From JADGRA01 sp052143535 (GTDB lineage: Bacteria; Myxococcota; Myxococcia; Myxococcales; Myxococcaceae), in contig JBKQSS010000066.1 in the NCBI GenBank assembly GCA_052143535.1, positions 1-64,000 of the forward strand: a DNA stretch of 64,000 nucleotides, read 5' to 3'. Each line of letters starts with the position of its first letter. Position 1 is the stretch's first letter. The notes beneath the pieces were generated by a model. The model did no database searches and was not told the DNA's origin. It was given only the letters and a program-made list of their open reading frames with translations. Of this stretch, positions 1-7,676 are shown piece after piece. A program made the translations under genes and the position numbers.

Positions 1-932
1 GGGAGCCAAACGTGGACTCCGACCGCTCCCATGACGACGAGGCGTACCCTTCACACCGCCACCCTCCTTTTGTCAGGGCAAGTGCTCTTGACGGGCGGTG
101 TCGACCTTCTCCGAGGCCCGTCCGACAACCCCGAAGGCTTGACGCTCGACACTGCCGAGCTGTTTGACCCAGCGTCCCGAAGTTGGAGTGCGACTGGTTC
201 CATGGGACAAGTGCGCGCCCTACACACCGCGTCGCTTCTTCAATCCGGGAAGGTGCTGGTTTCGGGTGGTAACCAAGCCTTCGGCACTGGGGAGGACACC
301 GCCACCGCTGAGATATTTGACCCCGCTGGAGGCAATCCACCGGCGATTTCTCCAGCGAACCCGGGTGTTGCGCCAAACGCCAGCCTCACCTTCAGCGCCT
401 CAGGCGGGAGTGGAACTGGGTACATTTGGAGTTTCGGGCCGAACCGGGCCACCTGGGAACACTCACCTCAACTGGGGTCTACACTGCTTTCCAGAACGCT
501 GGATGGATCGACGTGATTCGTCTGACCGACTCTGCTGGCAACTCTTCCTCGACGGTCGTTGGTGTCGAACCACTCCTGGTCATTTCACCGGCCAGCCGGA
601 CGTTGGCTGCTGGAGCGACACAAGTCTTCTCACCATCCGGGGGGTTGCCCCCGTACACATGGGCCTTCATCCAGAACCCGTCCGGGGGTTCACTGAGCGA
701 CGAGGGTGTTTACCAGGCGGGGCCAACGGGTGGCGTGACCGATATCCTCGGCGTGACTGACTATATCGGCGTGACGGCCACGGCTACGATGCAGGTGACA
801 GCGCCACCGACGAGCGGTGGTGAATGCAGCACGGTTGGTGGTGGGCAAGTATCACTGCTCGCGGTCGGGATTGTGCTGACTCTTTGGCGGCGGGCGAGCA
901 CGCGTACAGCGTGCACCGAGCAGCGCATCTGA
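1..932 (+). pseudogene. Kelch-repeat surface protein with Ig-like part and MYXO-CTERM-like tail, frameshifted, 5' end outside window
   Basis: The first frame is open from base 1 and stops at 514-516. It shows two Kelch-type blades (LHTATLLLSGQVLLTGG and LHTASLLQSGKVLVSGG) followed by SGGSGTGYIWSF, the start of an Ig-like fold. The continuation of that fold (LGTLTSTGVYTA, then IRLTDSAGNSS) lies in another frame, from about 440 to 932, so a net one-base shift sits at roughly 440-460. The second frame ends with Cys, a hydrophobic stretch (VSLLAVGIVLTLW) and Arg-Arg, the layout of the MYXO-CTERM sorting signal that anchors exported myxobacterial proteins at the cell surface. Seen: two frames with one continuous family pattern. 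Inferred: one gene, broken by mutation or by a sequencing error. No catalytic function is suggested; Kelch propellers generally bind partners. Confidence 0.7.
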
Positions 933-1389
933 ACTTTGGGCGGGCTTCTCAACGTCGTCAAGACGACCATCGGAGCGCCGCGCTTGAGGCGCATCGCCTA
1001 TCAGCCAATGAAGGTCCAACTGTTTGGCGTTGGCATTCTAAAACAAGGCCAATATTCGCCCTAAATTTTATCGGTAGGCGCGCCGATTGGAGCAATACTT
1101 GCCCTCGGTCGGCTACGTAAGCAGAAGACGGCAGATGGTTCTTCAGAGAGCGCTCCACCCACGGAGGTTATCCCAAGATAGACTCACTGTCGCGGGCTCG
1201 GGAAGGCCAGCGAGCGCCGGCGCGCTGAGGTCTAGTCTATTCGACGCAGTGAATTCGCTAACGGCACCGGCAACTGGCCGAGGCTGCCGCACGCGATGGG
1301 TAGCACAGGCAGCCTGTGGACGGGCGTAACCGATCGATCGGGGGCGTGACGGATGACGGCCGCCCCCGACTCGGTGCAAAATTCGAGGT
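933..1389. other. Intergenic stretch, no gene seen
   Basis: No reading frame on either strand gives a convincing protein here. A locally A/T-richer patch at about 1030-1075 differs from the surrounding DNA and could be regulatory or simply decayed sequence. No repeat or RNA structure was recognised. Confidence 0.4.
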
Positions 1390-1785
1390 GTGAGCGAGAG
1401 GGGACCAGCGCCCGAGTTCGCCGGCAGTTGGCGCATTACCTGGACCGAGGTTTGGGCCAGTGATGTGCTCGACCTGATTCGCCCCGCTTACATTCGTTTT
1501 GATGACGAGGGGCTCGGCGAGTTCGGGATGATTGCGCTTCGAGGTTTCCTCGACTGTCGATACGGAGAAAGGGATGGACGACCATCGGTCGAGTTCTCTT
1601 GGCAAGGCCAAGATGACCGCGACGACGCATGCGGACGGGGCTGGGCCGTACTGGAGGCCGACGGTTCTCTGAGTGGCTGGCTGTTCATTCATTGCGCGGA
1701 CGACTCGGAGTTTCGGGCCTCCCGTGCGGAGATTTTGGCGCCCTCAAAGAGGACTGGGGCGCGTCGGCGACCACCGGTGCGGTAG
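1390..1785 (+). CDS. Small conserved hypothetical protein (131 aa)
   Basis: A soluble protein of 131 residues with a GTG start and no signal peptide or membrane segment. From memory it matches a widespread family of uncharacterised bacterial proteins with the pattern FAGxWRIxxxEVWxxDxLDL near the N terminus, then a region around LDCRY-ERDGRP-VEFSW and a C-terminal GWAVLE...LSG..F.H..DDS segment. The pattern of Trp, Asp and acidic residues suggests a small beta-rich fold. The last 15 residues are Arg/Lys-rich and extend beyond the family core, so the 3' end may have drifted. It stands alone between non-coding stretches. No function can be assigned. Confidence 0.65.
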   Translation: MSERGPAPEFAGSWRITWTEVWASDVLDLIRPAYIRFDDEGLGEFGMIALRGFLDCRYGERDGRPSVEFSWQGQDDRDDACGRGWAVLEADGSLSGWLFIHCADDSEFRASRAEILAPSKRTGARRRPPVR

Positions 1786-1860
1786 CAGCTCGTCGACCTG
1801 ACTCTGCGACGTGGATTGGACTCGGAGCAGGACGTCCGGACGGGCAGTGAACAAGTAGCC

Positions 1861-2139
1861 CTACCCTCGCGCCGCCAACGACTTGAGTCGGTTGGGGTGA
1901 AGTCGGTAGGCCACAATTGCCCTCGTCGAGAGCAAGCGCGTGGGCGGCACGGCGGACACCAGGCTGCGCTCTCTCAGCTTGTTGAGCGAGTCGCCGATTT
2001 ACTCGTCCGACAACGTCCCGAATTCGTCGACGCACACCGAGAACGGCCGCTGCTTGCGCTTCTCCCGGAATACCTTCACAGCTCGATCCGGGGACGCGAG
2101 CTCCGCTGCTGACCACGGCGCCGGGCGATTAGGCCGCAT
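1861..2139 (-). pseudogene. Degraded reading frame, faintly like a conjugative coupling protein (TraD/VirD4 type)
   Basis: On the minus strand an ATG at 2139 opens a frame that stops at TAA 2001-1999 after 46 codons. The same frame then continues to a TAG at 1863-1861. Around the stop the reading is PFSVCVDEFGTLSDE, stop, IGDSLNKLRE. This resembles the Walker-B region of coupling-protein ATPases (xxxDEFxxL...xLLxKxRxxG). Seen: an interrupted protein-like frame. Inferred: a remnant of a conjugation or mobilisation gene. The match is short and could be chance; a transposase fragment is another possibility. Confidence 0.22.
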
Positions 2140-2210
2140 CGGCAGGCGCGAAACAGGTTTGACGGGCTAAAGTGAAGAGACTGCTTGGTCCGGACAAGAA
2201 GGTGACGAAC

Positions 2211-3041
2211 GTGATTTTGGTCAGCGGTTCCACGGGAAACGTCGGCGGCGAGCTGGTCCGTCTCCTAGCTGCCGGCGGGCATCCGGTTCGCGGTCTCGTT
2301 CGTTCCCTCGGCCGTAGCGAGCTTCCTCTCGGCGTCGATTCCGCCGCTGGCGATCTGAATAGACCCGAGACCCTGGCGGCGCCGCTCGCGGGTGTCCGCG
2401 GGCTCTTTTTGCTGAGCGGCTACAAGGACATGCCCGGGATATTAGGGGAAGCCCGGCGCGCCGGAGTGGAAAGGGTCGTGCTCCTGTCGGGACGCTCGGC
2501 TACGCTCGATCCTTCGAACGATGCCATCACCCACTACATAGTGGGCTCGGAAAACGCCGTACACGAGTCTGGTATCGCCTGGACGATGCTCCGGCCGTGC
2601 GGCTTTATGTCCAACGCGCTTCAGTGGGCCGCCCAGATTCGCAGCGAGGGGGTCGTGCACGCGGCCTTTGCAGGCGTGCGGACGGCGAGCATTGACCCCT
2701 TCGACATTGCGGCCGTGGCGGCGAGGGCGCTGCTCGGGCCCGGCCACGGCGGGCGGGTTTACAACCTGTCCGGTCCGGAATCCCTGCTCGCCGCCGATAG
2801 GGTTCGCATCCTCGCAGAGGTGCTCGACCGGCCCATCCGGTTCCAAGCCCAGAACGACGCCGAGGCGTGGGCTGAGATGAGCCAAAGCATGCCCGCCGAA
2901 TACGTGCGCGCCTTCTTCAGCTTCTTCTCCGAGGGCAAGCTCGACGAGTCTGCCGTGTTTCCGACTGTTCAGGAAGTGACCGGGCAGCCGCCGCACACTT
3001 TCGAGCAGTGGGCGACCGCTCACGCCGCCGCATTTCGTTAA
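2211..3041 (+). CDS. NmrA-type NAD(P)-binding reductase (atypical SDR)
   Basis: A cytoplasmic Rossmann-fold protein of about 276 residues with the N-terminal glycine motif GSTGNVGGE. Its later part fits NmrA-like/azoreductase-type atypical SDRs: a VERVVLLSG strand, then LRPCGFMSN in place of the usual YxxxK site, and a FDIAAVAARALL segment. The GTG at 2211 gives the standard start (MILVSGSTGN); a Shine-Dalgarno AAGAAGG lies at 2196-2202, eight bases upstream. Upstream in-frame GTG codons at 2172 and 2202 are less likely. Such proteins bind NAD(P) and either reduce quinone-like or other small substrates or act as redox sensors; the substrate cannot be read. It is monocistronic, with gene debris on both sides. 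Confidence 0.8.
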   Translation: MILVSGSTGNVGGELVRLLAAGGHPVRGLVRSLGRSELPLGVDSAAGDLNRPETLAAPLAGVRGLFLLSGYKDMPGILGEARRAGVERVVLLSGRSATLDPSNDAITHYIVGSENAVHESGIAWTMLRPCGFMSNALQWAAQIRSEGVVHAAFAGVRTASIDPFDIAAVAARALLGPGHGGRVYNLSGPESLLAADRVRILAEVLDRPIRFQAQNDAEAWAEMSQSMPAEYVRAFFSFFSEGKLDESAVFPTVQEVTGQPPHTFEQWATAHAAAFR

Positions 3042-3099
3042 GTGGATGAGCCTTCTCCTGCTTCGTCTACCTCCGGTCCTCGGATGGCCACTTGGCCAC

Positions 3100-3273
3100 T
3101 TAGAGAGACGCCGCCCGCTCGAGCCTCTCGAGGAGCGAATACAAGCGCTCGTAGATCGCCGGATACCGGGGCAAGACCGCGCACAGGGGCGCGCACTTGA
3201 TCGCCCCGCTCGACGAGTCGTTTGGTGAGTCGGCTTCCGACCTTTCCGGTCATTCCGATACAGGGATTTTCAT
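3100..3273 (-). pseudogene. N-terminal remnant of an NAD(P)-dependent epimerase/NmrA-type gene
   Basis: Reading the minus strand from ATG 3273 gives MKIPVSE and a stop. One base of shift later (ATG 3253) the frame gives MTGKVGSRLTKRLVERGDQVRA, the expected Rossmann start of an epimerase or NmrA-type SDR (GxxGxxLxxxLxxxGxxVRA). Soon after, the frame loses the family pattern. A second frame (PAIYERLYSLLERLERA) runs to TAA 3102-3100 and may belong to another lost gene. The fragment points against the intact reductase just upstream and is likely a decayed paralogue. Confidence 0.5.
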
Positions 3274-3364
3274 GGGCGGAACGTAGCCATCCCCGCTCGT
3301 CGTAGATTGGAAAAAAAAGACGCTCACCGAATCTTGCGCGAACGTCGCGCGATGAACGTGCGCG

Positions 3365-3748
3365 CTATACGAGCGCGATGCATTCTATCGAGATCAGCAG
3401 GTTCCGGGGCAGTGCCACCACGGGAGTGGATCGCGCCGGTGGCAGGTTGGGAAAGAACTCTGCGTAGAGCGCGTTCATTGCGGCGAAGTCGTTGGCATCG
3501 GCTAGGAACACGGTGGTCTTCACCACGGCGTCCGTGCCGCTTCCGGCTGCGCGCAACACCGTTGCGAGGTTGTTAAACGCTTGGCGTGCCTGCGCAGCGA
3601 AGTCCGGGCCCGCGAGCTGGCCGGTGGCCAAGTCGATGCCGCCTTGCCCAGAAACGAAGAGCAGGTTGCCCGCCTTGACCACCTGCGAGTAGGGACCCAA
3701 AGGCTTCGGCATGTCGGCTCCGATGGGGATCTCATGCTTCGCTGCCAT
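3365..3748 (-). CDS. ridA: RidA/YjgF/UK114 family protein
   Basis: A 127-residue protein of the usual RidA length. It contains the family core: IGADMPKPLGPYSQVVKAG, LLFVSGQGGID, an FNNL helix, VVKTTVFLAD and PARSTPVVALP. RidA trimers hydrolyse reactive enamine/imine intermediates made by PLP enzymes, releasing ammonia and the keto acid. The catalytic Arg of true RidA lies in the P-A-R-S-T-P segment and is present. The start at 3748 (MAAKHEIPIG) matches family length; an upstream in-frame start would add 15 atypical residues. The gene is convergent with the degraded SDR region and divergent from the monooxygenase at 3889. Confidence 0.88.
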   Translation of the reverse strand: MAAKHEIPIGADMPKPLGPYSQVVKAGNLLFVSGQGGIDLATGQLAGPDFAAQARQAFNNLATVLRAAGSGTDAVVKTTVFLADANDFAAMNALYAEFFPNLPPARSTPVVALPRNLLISIECIALV

Positions 3749-3888
3749 GGTGGGCAGCATAGACCGCGCCAACCGCAACTCAAGGCACCTCAACTGGTAG
3801 CGGCAAGGTTTCGTCTTGATCGCGGAGGCCGGGCAGGGATCGGTTCGCCTGGCCGGAGGGAGGCAGGCCCATTAGAGAATCGTGGCAG

Positions 3889-4857
3889 ATGGTGATCCCG
3901 CTCTCCATTCTCGACCTCGCCCTCATCGGCCGCGGTCAGACCGCGCGCGATAGCTTCGCAGCCAGCCTGCGCTTGGCCCAGCGCGCAGAAGAAGCCGGCT
4001 ATCGGCGGGTCTGGTACGCCGAGCACCACAGCATCGCGAGCATTGCTTCCTCCGCGCCAGCCGTGCTCATCGCCCACATCGCAGCCCACACCAAGAGCAT
4101 CCGGCTTGGTGCAGGCGGCGTCATGCTTCCGAACCACTCACCGTTGGTTATCGCCGAGCAATTCGGAACGCTTGCTGAGCTCTATCCCGATCGAATCGAC
4201 CTGGGGCTCGGGCGCGCGCCCGGCGGTGATCAGGAGACCATGTACGCGCTGCGTCGCTACAGCGCCGACTCTTTCCCGGATGACGTGCTCGAACTCCAGT
4301 CCTATCTCACGGGTAAGTCGGTCATGCCCGGCGTCGAAGCGACCCCTGGCAAGGGCACGAACGTCCCACTTTACATTCTTGGTTCTTCTCTCTTCGGCGC
4401 TCGGCTCGCCGCAGCCCTCGGATTGCCGTTCGGGTTCGCCTCCCACTTCGCTCCAGCGGCACTCCACGACGCTTCTGCCCTCTATCATCGCGAGTTTCGA
4501 GCTTCGAAACAGCTCGAGCGACCACATCTAATTGCCGGACTTAACGTCATCGTCGACGAGAACGCCGGTCGAGCCAAGGAGCAGTTTCGCGAAGTCAAAC
4601 GCTTCCGAGTGCGAGCGCTGCTGGGCAAAGGCCGCTCCTTCAGCGACGCCGAGGCAGACCAGATTCTGCAGTCACCCGCTGGTGAGCGCATCAACTCCAT
4701 GGGAACCTACTCAGCAATCGGAACCCCAGCGGAGGTCCGCAGTTACGTCGAAGACTTCGTTCGCCACTCTGGCGCCGACGAGCTCATCACCGTGCACCCT
4801 TCGCAGGACATCGAACGCCGGCTGCGGTCGGTCGAACTGCTGGTGGGCGCGGGTTGA
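3889..4857 (+). CDS. LLM-class flavin-dependent oxidoreductase (bacterial luciferase-like)
   Basis: A 322-residue cytoplasmic protein of the luciferase-like monooxygenase superfamily, closest to the YhbW-type branch. Visible are the N-terminal strand IPLSILDLALI, the RRVWYAEHH motif, APAVLIAHIAAHT, the block GGVMLPNHSPLVIAEQFG and DLGLGRAPGG, plus a C-terminal IGTPAEVRSYVEDF helix. These enzymes use reduced flavin (FMNH2 or F420) and oxygen or substrate in a TIM barrel; the substrate is not predictable. The ATG at 3889 gives a family-standard start. It stands alone, divergent from ridA, with 140 bp between the starts. Confidence 0.87.
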   Translation: MVIPLSILDLALIGRGQTARDSFAASLRLAQRAEEAGYRRVWYAEHHSIASIASSAPAVLIAHIAAHTKSIRLGAGGVMLPNHSPLVIAEQFGTLAELYPDRIDLGLGRAPGGDQETMYALRRYSADSFPDDVLELQSYLTGKSVMPGVEATPGKGTNVPLYILGSSLFGARLAAALGLPFGFASHFAPAALHDASALYHREFRASKQLERPHLIAGLNVIVDENAGRAKEQFREVKRFRVRALLGKGRSFSDAEADQILQSPAGERINSMGTYSAIGTPAEVRSYVEDFVRHSGADELITVHPSQDIERRLRSVELLVGAG

Positions 4858-5510
4858 AGTTTTCTACTTCGACTACCGGGCGGCCGCTTCTGGCAGCGCT
4901 CACAGCCGTCTCCGTGAAGCGTTTAGATGACGCCCCGCTCGAGGATGGAAGGATTCGGGGGGTAATGGCATCGCACCGAGACATTGCCAAGGGGGTAGCC
5001 GCTGCCTTTAATCCCGGCATAGTCGGTCGGCCCTGAAAGCATGGCGTGGAAGCACCCCAGCTGGCGCCACAGGGTTTGACTCCCGGCAGGGTCACTCGCG
5101 CACCGCACTTTCAGAGGAGAAATCGACCTCTAAGTCAAAGTTTAAGAGGTTGTGGAAGCAGAGTCGGTGACTCGTGGAACTGGGTCTGAGGGTTTGCCTT
5201 CGACAACGAACGGGTCGCTCAGGTTTCCTCAATCGATCCGAAGGTGACCCACCAGTTGGACCGGCGAGGGTACGCTTCCGCAGGGATGCCTCGGCCTGAA
5301 TTGACCGGATCCGTGAAGCGCCTACTGCGAGCGCTTTGGCCACCCAGGCCCGGGAGTCGATTAGGCCATGGATAGCCGTCACGGCTCATTGTTTGGCGAG
5401 TTTGCCTGGCGCGGCGTGGCGAAATAGCGACGGCGGACGCATGTAGAATCCGACGGCTGTCCCGAAGCCCGCGAATAAGCTGTAGCAGGATGGGGCGCTC
5501 AGCTTCAGAC
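4858..5510. other. 650-bp stretch without a recognisable gene
   Basis: Both strands were read and no frame gives a known family or a convincing protein. A short A/T-richer patch lies near 5125-5160. The stretch lies between an intact oxidoreductase gene and a ClpA remnant, so it is most likely decayed DNA. No repeat, tRNA or terminator could be supported. Confidence 0.35.
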
Positions 5511-5912
5511 TTAGTCGCCCAGCCCCTCGCCCGGCTTAAGGAGGCTACGCGAATCGTCCTGCTTCTCACTCTCGGTGACGCCGTCGGACAGATAGTTGAG
5601 GACGTTCAGCCGGGGGACGCCTTCCTGCGGGAGCAGGTGCAGGGCGTGGCTCCCATCCTCACGAAACATCGCCACCAGGACCTCGCCTCCTTCAATCACT
5701 TGTTGGTCGGCCGAAAGCGCATGGATGGCGGCCCGCTGCAGCAGCCGCTCGATGCCGATGGTCCGCTGAAGATCGCCTCTCACCCCCACGGGAAATTTCT
5801 CTTCGGTGTCCTGGAGAAACGTCTCGGCCAGCCGCGTAGGACCCGGTCGCTGAGTCGATGACGGACGAAGGGTAGCCAGTCTCGTCGAGCGGATAGCCCC
5901 CGTCCGCGGCAC
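5511..5912 (-). pseudogene. ClpA N-domain remnant (second half of the Clp N-terminal domain only)
   Basis: A 133-codon minus-strand frame. Residues 45-115 read like the second repeat of a ClpA N-domain: IGIERLLQRAAIHA, then EGGEVLVAMFREDGSHALHLL and VPRLNVLNYLSDGV, as in the stretch of ClpA before its first AAA module. The first repeat expected upstream is missing, as are both ATPase domains downstream; the frame ends 19 residues after the repeat. Intact ClpA binds adaptors and substrates for the ClpP protease through this domain. What remains cannot work as a chaperone, but a stand-alone adaptor-binding module cannot be excluded. The first 30 residues carry no family signal. Confidence 0.6.
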
Positions 5913-5977
5913 TGTAGGTCCAACGGCGACGGCGTGGGCTCATCCTCGCGGAGGATTTCCGACTAGCCTCTTTCGAG

Positions 5978-7456
5978 ATGAGATCACTGAAGTATGCGGG
6001 CTCTTGCAGCCTGCTCGCTTTGCTCCTCTCGCTTGCCGGCTGTCCCGTGGCCACCGTGGGCGGTGGAGCCAGGGACGCGGGAGGTACTCTCCCCGACGGC
6101 GGCACCCCGGACGGAGGGGAAACACCAGCCGATGGAGGAACGCAAGACGGCGGCACCGATGCCGGCAATGGAACGAGCCTCGACTGGCCGACTTACCTGC
6201 ACGACAACCTGCGGACGTCGACCGCACCCTTGGAAACGAAGCTCTCCCCCTCAACGGCTCCGAACCTCAAGCTGCTGTGGACCTTCCGAACGGGCGGAAC
6301 AATCGAGGCATCGCCGATCATTGTCGGGAATGTGCTGTATGTCGGCTCCTGGGACGGGTACGAGTATGCCGTCGACGCGATAGACGGTGGACAAATTTGG
6401 AAGTCACCGTTTCTTGGGCAAACCAACGTGGGCACCTGCAACGGGTACCCAGCGAATCAGGGAATAAGCTCTACCGCCACTCTGGTGGGTGACACTCTCT
6501 ACCTCGGCGGGGGTGGTCCGCTCGCCGGACAGACGGATACGTTTTGGTATGCGCTAAACGCCTCCACAGGGGCCATCCTATGGAGCGTGGACACCGGCAA
6601 CGCGGCTACCGATGGTTATTACAATTGGTCGAGTCCGCTCGTGTCCGACGGGTATGCTTACGTCAATATCGCCAGCGCGGGAAACTGCCCTTCGGTGGCG
6701 GGGGCAGTCCTTCAGCTGCGTCTCGCAGATCACGCCGTGACAAATACTTGGAACGCCGTGGAAAGTGGGGAGCTGGGCGGCGCGCTCTGGAGCTCGCCCG
6801 TGCTCGACGCGGCCACAAATACTCTCTACGTCACGACGGGCTCACCGGTCAGCGGTACGCAGGCGACGCAGCCCTATACGGTTGCCATCGTTGCGCTGGA
6901 TGCGACGACGCTGAGCCTCAAGGGCTCCTGGCAGATTCCGCCGGGCGAGGCGAGCAGCGACTCTGATTTCGGGGCGGGAGCCACCCTGTTCGACGACCCC
7001 TCAGGGCGCGCACTGGTGGGCGCGGCCAACAAAGACGGCTACTTCTATGCGCTCGATCGAAGCACCCTAACCGAGGTGTGGGAGTCGCAGCTCGACACAG
7101 GCGGCGACAATCCATTGAGCTCGGGGAGCATTTCGCCTGCGGCCATCGCCAACGGCGTGCTCTACGTCGGTGCAGGGGACGGCTCCCTGCACGCCATTCA
7201 GACGGACGGAAGAGTCCTCTGGTCAGTGACGACTGCAGGGTATGTCCTCGGTGCGGCGGTGTACGCCAACGGCGTCGTGGTGGACGGTGCAGGCGATACC
7301 CTCGAGGTGCGCGACGCTGCGGACGGAGGAATCCTGTACACCTATGAGACTAATCCGAGCGCTGAGTACAACCTCCTCGAGACATCTCCGGTGATATGGA
7401 ACGGGCGCATCTACGTGGGCTCGGCGGATGGAAACCTATACGTCTTTGGCTTCTGA
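5978..7456 (+). CDS. PQQ-type beta-propeller lipoprotein
   Basis: A 492-residue exported lipoprotein. The signal peptide ends in a lipobox (LLLSLAGC, Cys about residue 22), followed by about 45 residues of Asp/Gly/Ala-rich linker. The rest consists of repeated blades with the outer-strand pattern LYVGSWDGYEYAVDA, FWYALNASTGAILW, DGYFYALDRSTLTEVW and GSLHAIQTDGRVLW, typical of the PQQ/BamB-like eight-bladed propeller. The catalytic acids of PQQ alcohol dehydrogenases were not evident, so a binding or scaffold role in the outer membrane or at the cell surface is more likely. It sits about 220 bp from a convergent second linker-bearing lipoprotein (7677-9101). Confidence 0.82.
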   Translation: MRSLKYAGSCSLLALLLSLAGCPVATVGGGARDAGGTLPDGGTPDGGETPADGGTQDGGTDAGNGTSLDWPTYLHDNLRTSTAPLETKLSPSTAPNLKLLWTFRTGGTIEASPIIVGNVLYVGSWDGYEYAVDAIDGGQIWKSPFLGQTNVGTCNGYPANQGISSTATLVGDTLYLGGGGPLAGQTDTFWYALNASTGAILWSVDTGNAATDGYYNWSSPLVSDGYAYVNIASAGNCPSVAGAVLQLRLADHAVTNTWNAVESGELGGALWSSPVLDAATNTLYVTTGSPVSGTQATQPYTVAIVALDATTLSLKGSWQIPPGEASSDSDFGAGATLFDDPSGRALVGAANKDGYFYALDRSTLTEVWESQLDTGGDNPLSSGSISPAAIANGVLYVGAGDGSLHAIQTDGRVLWSVTTAGYVLGAAVYANGVVVDGAGDTLEVRDAADGGILYTYETNPSAEYNLLETSPVIWNGRIYVGSADGNLYVFGF

Positions 7457-7676
7457 CAGTCTAAGAGAGCCACCCAACGGGCGACTCGAACCGTCCTGCT
7501 TCCAAGAATGCTAGCCTTCGCGTCGGCCGTGCGCCGCCGCCACATGTTGCTCGGGTCGTTTCGGGTGTAGGCGCTCGCCGCGGAGAAGACTGCCAAAGCG
7601 TTGACGCGCCATGTCCGTTTCGTCGCTCTCGGCACCATCAATACCGGCCCCAGTCGTAGCGACGATTCTGGCCGCT

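Noticed and set aside
5040..5100. A T-arm-like piece (GGGTTTGACTCCC)
   Set aside because: No matching acceptor, D or anticodon arms could be drawn, so not called a tRNA.
7457..7676. Minus-strand frames downstream of the 7677 lipoprotein
   Set aside because: No family signal on either strand; probably non-coding.
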